From Dermacentor variabilis (taxonomy: Eukaryota > Arthropoda > Arachnida > Ixodida > Ixodidae), in assembly GCF_050947875.1 (NCBI RefSeq), contig NC_134572.1, forward strand, positions 160,229,105 to 160,293,104: DNA of 64,000 nt, written 5' to 3'. Below the pieces are notes generated by a model. It was not told where the DNA came from. It ran no database searches and worked only from the letters and a program-made list of their open reading frames with translations. Within the stretch, counting starts at the first letter, position 1, and the number at the start of each line of letters is the position of its first letter. Positions 1 to 64,000 of the stretch are shown here, in pieces. The position numbers and the translations under genes are program-made.

Positions 1-107
1 GGTTGGGATTAAACTTTAAGTGTGAGCTTTTTCATTCGTTCTTTTTGTTAACTCTAAACAAGTTTATGCTCTTGCACACGTCCTGTTACAGGTAACGCAT
101 TAGATAT

Positions 108-767
108 TGAAACGTCCATTTACCCGCCATGGTTGCTCAGTGGCTATGGAGTTGGGCTGCCGAGCACGAGGCCGCGGAATCGAATTCCGGCCACGGTGGC
201 CGCACTTCGATGGGGGCGAAATGCGAAAACATCCGTGTACTTGGATTTTGGTGCACGTTAATGATCCCCAGGTGGTCGAAATTTCCGGAGTGCTGCCGCG
301 TGCCTCATAATGAGAAAAGGGTTTTGGTACGTAAAACCCCATAATTTAAAACGTCTACTTGTTTATGTTTCTCCGGTGGCCGCTCTTCACCTGCTAGCAA
401 ATGTTAAACATTACAGCTCAGCGCAAAGGGCACCTGCATGATTTGGAACTTACGCGAATGTCATCGGTCATTCTATCTGTTGTTTATGCGCTCGCCGAAC
501 CATGTATTATCAGGCTGCATGCGCGACACGCGTTGTGTAGTAGTTTCTGGAAACCACGGGGGCACCGGCGATTACACTAGAACCTTCGACGAGTGATGAA
601 TAAAAGCCGACGCGCTTGACCCACCGATCGGGTTTCGACGATCACCGACTGTGTTCGCCGCTGTCGTTGTGCTTCGAGTGTAACTTGCTTTTGGGGCCCC
701 AGGTTCGCCCAATAAAAAGTTAATACAGTTTTGCTGCGGTGTTCATCCCCGTCTCTGCTACGGGACA
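108..767 (+). mobile_element. Solo gypsy LTR (Gypsy-1/Gypsy-2 family) split by a SINE
   Basis: The piece aligns by eye to the Gypsy-1 LTR: TGTTTATG..TATC, a GCATG block, AATAAAAGCC, CGCTTGACC, GTTCGCCCAATAAAAAG and the end GGGACA. It starts TGAAACGTCC at 108 and is flanked by ATAT at 104-107 and 768-771, the same 4-bp duplication as the complete elements. A SINE lies at 122-348. No internal element sequence remains, so this is most simply a recombined solo LTR in intron 9. Confidence 0.8.
122..348 (+). repeat. tRNA-derived SINE (Ruka-like) inside the solo LTR
   Basis: The head reads TTGCTCAGTGGCTATGGAG (A-box-like) and GAATCGAATTCC (B-box-like), followed by the body GGGGGCGAAATGCGAAAACA and a 3' part ending GTACGTAAAACCCCATAATTT. 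Flanking 12-bp duplications at 110-121 and 349-360 (AAACGTCYAYTT, two mismatches) mark the insertion into the LTR. The family name is from memory of the tick SINE Ruka. Confidence 0.85.
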
Positions 768-795
768 ATATCATTGCGTCGTGGTACCTCAAATT

Positions 796-1015
796 AAAAA
801 ATAATTATGGGATTTTACGTGCCAAATCCACGATCTGATTATGAGGCACGCCGTAGTGGGGGACTCTGAAAATTTGGACCGTGCACCTAAATCTATGTAC
901 ACTGGTGTTTTCATATTTCGCCCCCATCAAAATGCCGCCGCGTGACTGGGATTCGATACCGCGGTCTCGTGCTTAGCATCCCAACACCACAGCCACTATG
1001 CAACCACGGTGGTCC
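796..1015 (-). repeat. tRNA-derived SINE (Ruka-like), second copy
   Basis: Same family as the copy at 122-348, in reverse: GGGATTTTACGTGCC at the 3' end, CGCCCCCAT body, and the tRNA-like head ending CAACCACGG. Flanks GTGGTACCTCAAATT (781-795) and GTAGTACCTCAAAAT (1016-1030) look like an imperfect 15-bp target duplication. Confidence 0.85.
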
Positions 1016-1030
1016 GTAGTACCTCAAAAT

Positions 1031-2117
1031 AAAGATTATTGTTGGAAGTTAGCACAGTGTCTGTGCGTTGATGCGGTCTTTCTCATGTGCTTGTCATAAT
1101 CACACTACTCCAGTATTCCAAAAATTTCCTGTCCTGCCACTTTCATTGTCCTTGATTTTTTAAGCTTGCATATCGAACAATATATATCTTATTGATTTAA
1201 GACTGCGTGGCAATCTCATTAATGTGGGCCAGCTGACAAATTCATTCATTTGAATTTTTATTTTACTGTTTAAGCCCAAATTTAAGCATATCATGGCGGG
1301 CTTTGTGCCATATATAAATGTATTTGCATTGCTACCGTGCAGTCTTTGTCTTGGCATGAAGCAAACTATTCTTTGACTGCGCAGTCAAACCTTTGCACAA
1401 AAGTGTAGGACTGGCAGACCTTAAAATTCTTTAAAACAGAATAAAACTATATGAAAATATGAAGACGCCGTCTTACAGAAAAGCAAATATTTCAAGGCAG
1501 TTACTCTGCCTCAATCTGAACACTAAGTACTGAGTTTTTTCCTTCAGTTGCAGTGGTAAATTTTAGCATATCAAAGTTTATTTAATTTGTTGACATTTAG
1601 TATGCACTCTTTATGACCTTGATATAATCATTTTCGTTTGTTTGCCTTTTCTAGACTAAAAAATATGTTATCTGCTTCGCCTTTACTGGCATTGCGTTGG
1701 CTTATTGCTAATTTTTCTAACATGCCTGTTCTATTTTAGGCCTGACGTGAACGAAAAATGTAGGTATTGGTATTAGTATATTTTGTCTATAGACGGGGGC
1801 GAGGGCTTGCGCTGACGCTATCCTAGATGCCATATTGACGAACCAGCACTGTTAGCAGCGGCGTCCGTTGGCGTCTCACGCGGCTCCAGCACTGCACCAC
1901 AGCCAATCGACCCGGGCTCTCTCCTACCTAGGCTTTGCTTTGTCTGTGGAATCAGGAAATCGACTTGATGATACATGATACGCTATATGATACGCTGACG
2001 TTATCCTAAGCGCCATATCGGAGAACTGTCATGGTGACAAGCTGCTTCAGTGACGTCACGTGCGAGCTATTTACACAAACATTATGATGTGGTTGCATTC
2101 AACTACCTGTTTTATTT
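1031..2117. other. Intron 9, no recognised element
   Basis: AT-rich intronic sequence. Two short related stretches beginning GCTGACG(C/T)TATCCTA occur near 1813 and 1993, and GATACGCT/GATACATGAT repeats lie between them, but I cannot assign a family. Confidence 0.4.
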
Positions 2118-2461
2118 CATTAAGCAAAAAAGAGGTGAGGCGTGCAGACACACACAAGAGTAGAGAAGTGGACAACACGAACGCCGACTATCAACTAAAG
2201 GGAGCACTGAGGCGAAAAAAATAAAGAAGGCACAAAACTCATCTGCGCAAGCTCAGGAATGCCACATGTCAGTCGAGTACATGTGCCGGTCTACGTGGCA
2301 CATATACTGAAACGTGGCATTCCTGAGCTTGCGCAGATGAGTTTTGTGCCTTCTTTATTTTTTTCGCCTCAGTGCTCCCTTCCGTTGATAGTCGGCGTTC
2401 GTGTTGTCCACTTCTCTACTCTTGTGTGTGTCTGCACGCCTCACGTCTTTTTTGCATAATG
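2118..2461. repeat. Long hairpin repeat, two 148-bp inverted arms
   Basis: Arm 2118-2265 is the near-perfect reverse complement of 2314-2461 (I count only a handful of mismatches). The 48-nt loop 2266-2313 contains a further small stem (ATGTGCC/GGCACAT). It sits in intron 9 about 140 nt past the donor of ACE exon 9. No transposase is present. It resembles a foldback-type repeat; the same motif continues as unpaired repeat sequence to about 2580. Confidence 0.85.
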
Positions 2462-2601
2462 AATCCTTACCAACTAGCTCAGCTTTCTATCGTTCTAAGC
2501 TGTTTTATTTCACGATTGGTGTTATTTTTCTATTCTGGTGTCTGCACTTTCACGACACAACCTCTACGAAAAACATTATGATGTACACGTTTGCACTGTA
2601 C

Positions 2602-55703
<53,102 letters not shown>

Positions 55704-57600
55704 CTTTCACAGGAACTCAGTGGACTCGGCGACTGTGATTCCTCCTGTCCGAAAAACGAAACAGCGCATGCCCACTTTTTTAGCCCATCAAGCCCGTATC
55801 TTCTGGTTGGCTGTCTGGAAGACAGATCGACCTTCAACCGATACCTCCCTGGTTCCTTCGCACCCCGAGGTCTGCCTCTCTTTCGCGTTCCCTGAAATCA
55901 ATGGTTTGAGAACCCCTCATCTTGTCAGGAGTAAGCATGCTGGAGGAACGTCTTAAAAACTTCATGTGGCGAATAGGTTGAAAATCCAGTGTGAAGTCAG
56001 AAAACCGCCTTTCTCAATACAAGGCGAGAACACGGAGTTTAAGCCTACTGTGCGCGGTTGAAAGCTGCCATCCGGAGTACAATGGCAAACGATCTATTGT
56101 TCAAGATTACAAAAGATATGCCGGCGCAAAACATTCTACGAGCCCGTACGTTTTCGTAGTTCCACATACGCTGTACGCAGAAAGGAGGCGTTGAACTTAG
56201 GACAGAAGTGTCTAAGACTATGCTAAAATGGGGATAGCAAGCAGTGCGGGACACCGTGATAAACACCCGACGAGTCAGGATAGAAGGTGCGCTAAAGGTA
56301 ATCCAGTACGAGAGGTTGTGCCACTCGTGCGTAAATTACGCAAGGCCGCGTAGTCATTCCCTCTCCCATTCCTATGACAACATTAGCACGTTGGTTATGC
56401 CGCGCCAAACTATGCGGAGCCTTCCTGAACAAGAACTGACAAATATATGCGTAGAATTTTATGTCTTCTACTCCTGCTTCTCGCGCAAGTATAAATAAAT
56501 AAAGCGTGCTACTATCATCATAGCCCCCACACACCTCATTATCACGCATCAGGCATTCCGCACCACGCCCACCGTCATATAATGCTGCCCATATCCCTCA
56601 CAGTTCCCATTCAGGGAAGTTCCACTTAATATTTCTTAACCTATTCTTATTGGTTGGCGTTTCCACTATTGCTTTCGTTCAACATGCTTCCGTTCCCTGG
56701 ACGCAGAGCGTAGGTTCCCAGGCATAAAAGAAAGAAGAGAGCGAGAACTCTGCAAGCCGATAGGAATGGGAAGTTGGACAACTTCCCATTGCATTGAACC
56801 GATGTGCGGCTGTCCAGAAAAAAAGTTAGTGACAGTCGATAGCGGCTCTGTGCACCATGACGTGCTTCTGGGAGGCTGCTTGTCTGTTCGGAGCAGGAGC
56901 AATGGCAGAAAGGAGTCTCATCCTCTGCTTAAGTGGACGGAGTATAATTTCTCGTTGACTAGTTCTCTCCCTGCATGCGCTGCTTAGGAACCGTATCTAC
57001 GCACTGCGGCTGCGGTCTATAACTTCCTTGACGGACGAGCTCAAGACACAAGGACGCTGAAATCGATGACGCAGCTGTGGCCCACTGGTGCGGCGGCTGG
57101 CTCAGCTGAGGGAGGTGCGTGGTTCGAAACTCACCGCCGCACACCCACCGGTTTATACAACTGGTACAAAGCCACCGCCTGGCGCCTTGCTTTTCGGGTG
57201 CGCGTTGCTTGGACCGCCTTTCCACACAGGTCAATGAGTTTGCAGTGTATGAGCTAAAACAAACAAAAGACCCCGGCTACACTCTTGAAAAATCAGCGCT
57301 CGTAATTCCGGAAGTCATGCTGGAAATCGGCGCTTAGTCTCCGTCAACTCCCCCGTCCTTGTATCATGCGTTTGTCTGCTAGGATGAAATGTCAACACGC
57401 CCGATACAAGCTTTTCAAAGTTTTCGTTTGATCGAGCTGTTTTGCCTCGCTTAAGTTACTAGATGCTGCCCCGACGAATACAAGTCCCCTTGTGGAAACG
57501 TTTGCTTAAAGCGACAGTCCTTGTTCGGCAACTTCTCATCGTTCCCGGTTTCTATTGTCATTCGAGCTTTTGCCTTGCCACGTGCTCGAATATATATTAA
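55704..57600. other. 5' flank of the ACE-like gene
   Basis: Should hold the promoter and 5' UTR. I see no clear TATA box at a fitting distance on the minus strand. A tRNA-like stretch at 57090-57135 (GGCTCAGCTGAGG, GTGGTTCGAAACTC) may be a SINE head. No protein domain recognised in the short frames. Confidence 0.4.
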
Positions 57601-57618
57601 TGGCCTTCAGTTACTTAC

Positions 57619-57940
57619 CAGGACATCATCATCATCATCCTCTTTTATGCCCTCAGCAGGACGAAGCTGGGCCGCTCCCGAAATCGCCAATGAACCCTGC
57701 CTCGCGTCAGCAGACACTCAGCAACTTCCCTTAAATATCGTCCCACAACGTAATCGGCTGCCGTCCTCGATTGCATTTTTCTTCCCTTCGCACATCTGCT
57801 TTACGCATTACGCGACATGCTGTAAACTCGTTCCTTTTATCCTGAACTATAATGTCAGATACACTCGTTTGACTCTCTCCTCTTATTCTCCGTTCCCGCA
57901 CTCGTTGCCCATAGTCATCAGAACACTTCCGCGCAGGCTG
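57619..57940 (-). mobile_element. RTE-like LINE fragment
   Basis: CATCATCATCATCCTC, CCTCAGCAGGACGAAGC, CCCGAAATCGCCAATG, CTGCCGTCCTCGATTGC and TACGCATTACGCGACATGC follow, with many changes, a stretch common in tick RTE-type LINEs as read in reverse. The 165-codon plus-strand frame over it is not a gene. Confidence 0.6.
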
Positions 57941-60560
57941 CCGACGCATGCCACATCAATGTTTACACACAGTTGTATTTGGTCTAGTGGTTTGAACAAG
58001 GGCTTTGAACAAACGTGAAGTGAATGTTGTAGTATACTGAATGCTCGTGGCGCAGACACACGGTGGCCGACAACGTGAAAATTGCGGCTCCCTGCCTGAC
58101 TCTTTTCTTCATCGATACTTTTACCCTCCTTTTGTGGTTGCGCATGGTATTTTCGGAATTCCTGTAAGTATATACTGTGAAATATTCACGTGCACCTTCT
58201 TCACGCCTTGACGACGTGATACCTAGGCCCATGGTGGTGTTTCCACTTCGAATGTCTTGCCGTAATCGTTCAAAAGAGAAATATGCGTATGCTCTGCGGG
58301 TATCTCAATAACGGGTCTAACGATAACGACGCCAATGTCATCTCTTGCTGAACACACTTCCTGAAAAGCAGCGTTTTCCTTGGAATTAATTGCACCCGTG
58401 TTGGTCCTGATTCAAATCGAAATTGCAGCAGCGATTATTTTCTGCAGGAGCTAGAGGGAGCAAACTAACAATGCTGCAACTTCATCCACCCTTTAACGTC
58501 ACTTCCCTCAGTAATTACTATTTTCTTAGCGTTCTTCCGTGTACCTTATGCACTTGATGTGGTGACACAGTGCACCATTAATCATCTAGGTCAGCGAGGT
58601 CATCGTTAAGCGTGAGGCTTGCATTGTACTTTGGTACAATGTTCCGCAAATCTTCACTAAGTTCCTTTTTTTGCTGAATCCTCAGCTGCTTTCCACCTGT
58701 ACGTAGCTTGCGTGCAGCTCGATTAGTTTTCCCTTAGGAGATGTGCGCGATTATGTTGGTTGTTCTAGCTGCTAAGCAGCTGATAATCGGTGTGTTGATC
58801 TTACTATCTTACCGAGGCTGCTGATTACATCGCTGTGTTTATCTTGCACATGTCGTTTCTGCCAATACCTAGTCTCCTCTTAGGCATCTTCGTGTTGCTT
58901 AATTAATGGCGCGTTCAATATTTTAACGTGGGAGCGTTAAGGGCCTCGTGTCGCACGAAATCCGGTGTCGGCGTTGGCGTCCCGTTAGCGGAACTTGCCG
59001 TATATATTCAGGTATATGCATGAGCCACGCCTTGCTATATGACGTGCGGTGCATGGGGGTTGCATTGCCACACCATTCTTTCGCTAAAGTTGCTCATACC
59101 TTCTCTCACATTCTTGACAAAGGTGTACCGCAGTATCTTGAAAATGGCAGCCACCAAACAAATGTCATGAAACAAAACACCTACAGCGCATGCCTTTTTA
59201 TGTTAAATCTTTTCTCAGGCTGAAATTCTCCAAGTGCGAAAAAATAGCAGAAACCTGAAAATTATGTTATTGTTTTGGTGCGGCTGCGCACTATCTCCTG
59301 GATCGGCCCACGCAAGAGGGTGCGTGTCTACAAGAAAGCTCGCCTTCGTGCATAGCTTTCGCCGCCAGCGTTTCCCGGTGAACATTACGGTTACATAAGT
59401 AGCAGTCGCCGCGAAGCATGAGAAGTAGTCAGAGAGCTTTGAATGCTATAGCGTTCAACTCTTAGAGGCGTAGCTTTTAAACGTTCACCAATTTTTTTTT
59501 TTTTTTTTTTTTTGTGCTACTGGCTTGCTACTTCGTTTTAAATTGTTCATCACGCCGTGGAGTTAAACAAGTCATGCCCAGTGTCTGCGGCTAGAAATGT
59601 CAGTGCTGTGTCGTTTATTTATTGCTAGGTTTCTTCATTGCTTGCCAAAGCTCGCTAGTTTCCAGTGTAGTTATCTGATACCGTCATTCATTTGAAGGCC
59701 TTGCGAATATCTTAGTAAATATTTTGTTCATTAAGTTTATACCAATGCCTTTCTAGTCTAAAATTGTGTATTTTATCGCAAGCTGGAGTCCAAGTTTCTG
59801 CAATATTTTCCTGGAGTTTAATCAGTTGACCTGCTCCCTCATGGAATACTGCTCCCTCAAAAAATAATTAAAAAGAGAGAAAGAAGGCAAGGAAGAAATA
59901 GAAGAACATATAATCACTCTTTAGGGGTGGGAGGGGGGGCGGCATGGTAGCCTGAAACTGGCATGTACAAACAGCGTTTGCGGATACCGACACGCATGAC
60001 TTCTGCGAACTCCTCGCCTGGCTATGGGCATGTCCGATGCAAATAACTTCACACCTATTTTTTTAGAACATCGTGGGCCACAACGTAATTGAACGGGGCG
60101 TGCTCACGTCAAGCATTTCTGCAACAAGAACACTTCTTTCTCGAGCTATCGCGTCGGATTTTCTTTCACGGGAACCTTTATAACTTTATACACTCATTGC
60201 AATCTCTCAATTTTGGTTTCGCGCTCTCTGATAGCCAAAAACTCATCGTGCCAGAGTTCCACAGGTAATCCTTCTTTCTTGTTTTTTTTTGCAGGTTAAA
60301 AAATAGATATGGCTCGTACGGGGCGGAGAGCTCGCTTCAATTTCCCAATTACCATGCGGCCACTAAACACGAGAAACTTAAAGTTAATTAATGCATTTTT
60401 GCTGATTAGAGACTAACTATCGCGCATCGCCCGTGACTCCGTGGTCGCCACCCCTGACGGCATGTCTTCGAAAGAACCGTCATTTCATTGCATAACGGTT
60501 ATCTCTAAATATTACTTAAAGTCTTCGTGGAAACCCCTGTATACGCTATCAAGCGCATTT
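57941..60560. other. Upstream sequence, no recognised element
   Basis: About 2.6 kb. A run of more than 20 T lies at 59491-59513. No coding similarity seen. Confidence 0.35.
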
Positions 60561-60562
60561 TA

Positions 60563-60667
60563 GAAATGGTTTTAGGCGCATAAACTAAGACACGGACAAC
60601 AGAATAAAAGACGCGGACACGACGCGTGTCCCTCTCTTATTTTATACGCCTAAAACCATTTCTAAAA
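60563..60667. repeat. Small inverted-repeat element
   Basis: AGAAATGGTTTTAGGCGCAT and its near reverse complement ATACGCCTAAAACCATTTCT flank about 65 bp containing AAGACACGGACAACAG and GACGCGGACACGACGCGTG. The inner words recur near 41530, so a dispersed repeat is likely. Confidence 0.65.
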
Positions 60668-61829
60668 GCGATATACAAACTAGCCCGACAGCAGGCGTTA
60701 CTAAACTGTAAAGCGCATCTTTCCTTTGGCAAACATAATTCGCTTCTTTGGCTCTTTGTGCCATTTTTAAGGCGAATAGCTCTGTTCTGGCTCCTTCGCC
60801 AGTTTTCGTGGTTGCGATTGGGCGCGTCGGTCGCCGAACTCTCTCAGACGAACGTATTATCGGGCGATAGGTTAGTGACGCCTGAAGGTTCAGACACTGC
60901 GGTCGCTGGTGGCGCTCGGCCACGTTTCATTCTCGTGGTCCATGCTAATCACACGGGTACCACACGTGCGTAATATACGTTTCAAAGTAATTTACTTCCA
61001 AACCTATTTGTCACTACTACCACCGTTTCCATGATGCTTAGCGGCCACAGCTTGCAGTGGACGTTACCGTGGCATTATTACAGTAATCTTGTACATTTGA
61101 GCAAGTAAAATATGAGCAGCACGTCAGGGTGTCCAAAATTTTTAAAAATTTCGACGGACTTCTGCGGTAAGATAAACAACCGAACACATACATGTACTGA
61201 TTACAGTATCTTCAGACAGCAATCATTATAATCGTGACCATTTGCTAATCCTCGGGCTTGCACCAGTTTCGAGATATACACATCGCAATGTGCAATAAAA
61301 TAATTATAGCAATGAACTCCCTCTTTTTTTCCTAAGCGCTATTTCAAGCATTCTTTGAGAATGTGTTACCCGAATACCTTTCCCAGCGTAATGCGTGGTT
61401 TTCGATCTCAAACTGGCAAATTAAAGGTACTCACCACAGGCTCCATTTAAATACGCACTTACTACGTTGCGCCATACCGAAATCGAGTGTTGATTACAGC
61501 CAGTTTAATTAGACGTTTAATTACACTAACTACACGCACCTTCCTTACATCTGCCACATGGGAATATCACATCGCCGAAGACATTATTACCTCCCTGTTC
61601 CGAGTGCGAGCCGTCGAAGAAAAAAGTCGAGAAGCTCCGACGAAACAGGTGCCACGGCTGCGAACAACAGCTTACCTTTTTTCCGAAAACAAGCGAGACT
61701 TCACGACCGCTGTAGTCAGTGTCGCGAAACAAAACATACAAAACGCGCGCGATCTCTTCCTCCCTATAGTGCGCCGGCTGTCCGCTAACAAAACTTAAAA
61801 GTGGGTAAAAAAAAAAAACATACTACACG
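60668..61829. other. Upstream sequence, no recognised element
   Basis: Short frames on both strands around 60640-60970 and 61490-61800 have no recognisable domain. Confidence 0.35.
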
Positions 61830-62396
61830 TTGAGAAACTCCTCCTCCTCCTCCTCCTCCTCGGCGTATAGGGGTCCCGTGGCCAATAGTTTGACCGCATC
61901 ACAATTGTTTATCGGCACCGCGTGCTGGTGCGTACGTGCACGGCATGCAACATACGCTCGTGGCCGCCCGGTTTCGATCTTTATTGCGACGCCGCGTCCT
62001 CAGCTGGCCGTCGCCACAAGGCACCGCCAAGGTCTCCCCTATCGCGCGGCGCAACCCTTTCCGGCGAGAGACGTGCGTGGCCGCCGTTTTGAGATTAAAG
62101 GTGGAAGGCGAGCCGTCGAGGCCGCGCACATTTCGTTGCTTCGCTCGCGGGGCAGAAGTGTGTGTGCGTTGCGGAACGCTTTTAAACGTGATGGCACTCG
62201 AGTGGTACTAACGCGGGATATCGTTGTCTTCAGTACGAAAAAAAGAAAAAGGGAGGAACATCGGGGGAAAAAGAAAGCTCGCGTGCAGAGATGTTATTTG
62301 CCGTTCTCCGAAGATTCAGCTGTATGTCCCGGGTCATTGGTCCCGCGGAAACGCGCGTCGCTAAGCTGTAAACAAACGAACGACACCAGCGTGTAA
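61830..62396 (+). other. GC-rich segment with a 188-codon open frame, function unknown
   Basis: Begins with a (CTC)n run coding for Ser. Composition changes to CpG-rich over 61870-62220, unlike the AT-rich surroundings. The predicted peptide is basic and low in structure and I recognise nothing in it. It could be a promoter or untranslated first exon of a neighbouring gene rather than coding. Confidence 0.3.
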
Positions 62397-62399
62397 TGG

Positions 62400-63300
62400 C
62401 TATTGACGCAACCCGAATTAAAAAAGAATAATAATAATAATAAAAAGATTGCGTTGTTTGAGCGGAAGCTTTAACTAGAGAGCTTCTATCTAAGTGAATG
62501 GGAGAACGGACAAGTCGCTTTTCCCTGGAAGCACTGCAGTGATCTTGATTATGTTTGCTGCATTTAAAGGGATAAAGTTGATATCTAGTGACTGTGGCAA
62601 CAAACCTTTTAGGTGGTCAGTTTTCTTTTTTTGAGATAAATTGTTGAAAATTCCAAAGTTCAAGAAGCCGAACTATCAAGTTTACAATTTTGTGTGTCAT
62701 CAATGAAAAACGCTGCCCTAATCCTTTTAACTGCGCTTAATAATATGTCTAACGTAGATAAAATTGAGATACTGTACACCGATTTCACATACACCATTAA
62801 TTTGTGAATAGAAATCTTGCAACACCGTAAGTATTCTAACAATGCAAAGTCAACTGCAAATTCATCTGCCAAAATTGTCCGTTTTAGATGTTCTAACGAA
62901 TTCATTTTACGCAAATGCGATATGTTTTTGTTGCAGTGGTGCGAATTTGTAAAGTTCGAGCTTCCTTTCTTTTTAAGCTTAACAATATTCGAGAATTTTT
63001 ATAATGTATTAAGGCTCTACTTCAAGATTATGCTTGCTGCAACCGCAAAAATCTAACTATCGTTCAAAAATGCAATCTATTTCATTCAAATCGGTCCAGC
63101 GGTTGTGTCATAAGGAGCACTTCAGCGTTTTACATGTACCCTGTTTACTCCGATGGGTCGTACACTAACTTACGTACCTCGACCTGTGTATTGAACTCGC
63201 TGAGAAAAAAGAAAGACAAGAATATTTCAATATAGGTCGACCAACATCTTTTCAGGAAAACGAAACGTATTGAACACCACACCCTTCTATTTACCATAAG
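62400..63300. other. AT-rich sequence, no recognised element
   Basis: AATAAT repeats near 62430, otherwise unassigned. Confidence 0.35.
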
Positions 63301-63329
63301 CTCGGCTACTAAGTCTAGCCTGTCGATGC

Positions 63330-63555
63330 CACCAGCTGCATTCTTGCCGGAACTACCGAGGAAGTGGTCCTCGTCGAATGCTCCGCTGGCGTCCCCGGCA
63401 CCACAAACGACGTCGTCCTCGACGCCATCGAGCGCTTTCGATACGCAGCGCTCATTAAAGCCAGACGGGATAATCTCCAGGTTGGCTTTCTACGGCGGGC
63501 GCGACGGAGGAACTACGCCAGCTCGGTACTTTTTGCTAGCTTTGTTCACGACTAG
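63330..63555 (+). other. Possible coding remnant, unknown
   Basis: One plus-strand frame reads GTTEEVVLVECSAGVPGTTN, then DAIERFRYAALIKARRDNLQ, then VGFLRRARRRNYASS: a balanced, protein-like composition that differs from random frames here. It ends at TAG at 63553-63555. I do not recognise the family. An overlapping Ser/Pro-rich frame (63326-63592) is probably its shadow. Confidence 0.3.
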
Positions 63556-64000
63556 AGGTCGACATTCTCTGGTCACAAACGTAGGTGAATAGCTCATTTT
63601 TGGCTGGCAATTTCGAAAAAAAAAAGACCGACCTATACGAATAAATACGACATTCGAATAGGTGGCATCGGGGTTGGTCCCGAGGTAAGGCTTCTTATTA
63701 ACGTCCGAAATTGTTGGGACGCGGTAAGCCACGAAACACGAACTTTATGATGACGCGGCCTATGGGGAGGGCTCTGTGGGAAGCTCAGAATTAATTTCCA
63801 CCAGCTAAACTTCTACGGCGGGCACCCAGAGCACGATGATCGAGTGTTTGGGCATTTCGCCTCTGTTGAAGTGCGACCGCCGCGTCCGAAAATTGTTTCC
63901 GAATGGGACGGTAGAGCGTGCACGCATTTATTCGCAGTGTTTTTAGTGTTCAAGCAAGAACACGCAGACTGGTTGTGTTAAAAGAGCAAACGCGTCTCTG

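Noticed and set aside
57521..58018. 165-codon plus-strand gene
   Set aside because: The sequence resembles a reversed RTE-type LINE fragment and the frame has no domain.

Overview
The window looks like genomic DNA of a hard tick (Ixodidae). It has a spliced animal gene with long repeat-filled introns, two tRNA-derived SINE families (one resembling the tick SINE Ruka), Ty3/gypsy LTR elements, several LINE lineages, a long GATA microsatellite and a 78-bp minisatellite. There is no operon-like coding, CRISPR array or bacterial gene. The assignment to ticks is an inference from remembered repeat families, not from a search.

One host gene runs through most of the window on the minus strand: a peptidase family M2 enzyme, i.e. 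an angiotensin-converting-enzyme (ACE)-like dipeptidyl carboxypeptidase. I can place nine coding exons: 55703-55467, 43420-43262, 41473-41365, 41229-41086, 40598-40407, 38120-38023, 15022-14853, 4774-4650 and 2700-2602. They join in consistent phase into about 445 residues. These run from a signal peptide, through both conserved disulfide pairs, to the zinc site (HEMGH, then the downstream Glu in HEAIGD, 24 residues after the last His, as in human ACE). The C-terminal exons must lie beyond position 1. Two introns (6 and 7, about 23.0 and 10.1 kb) appear to use GC-AG splice sites.

Layout: 1-2601 is intron 9 (solo gypsy LTR with a SINE inside it, a second SINE, and a hairpin with 148-bp arms). 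Intron 8 (2701-4649) is mostly unrecognised. Intron 7 (4775-14852) holds an 8.8-kb gypsy element (Gypsy-1), itself interrupted by a young non-autonomous LTR element with apparently identical 894-bp LTRs. Intron 6 (15023-38022) holds a 5.8-kb RNase H-bearing LINE inserted in an older LINE, two more LINEs, a 4.6-kb gypsy element (Gypsy-3) and the GATA array. Introns 2-5 (38121-43261) are shorter. Intron 1 (43421-55466) holds a LINE remnant, a 6.0-kb gypsy element related to Gypsy-1 (Gypsy-2), SINE copies, a LINE 3' end and the minisatellite. From 55704 to 64000 is the 5' flank, mostly unannotated.

Almost all long open reading frames outside the ACE exons belong to transposable elements or low-complexity repeats. 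Most element genes carry stops or frameshifts. The element borders are unusually readable: for most insertions I can point to target-site duplications, which gives an order of events. All statements come from reading the sequence by eye. Identities and family names should be confirmed by alignment.
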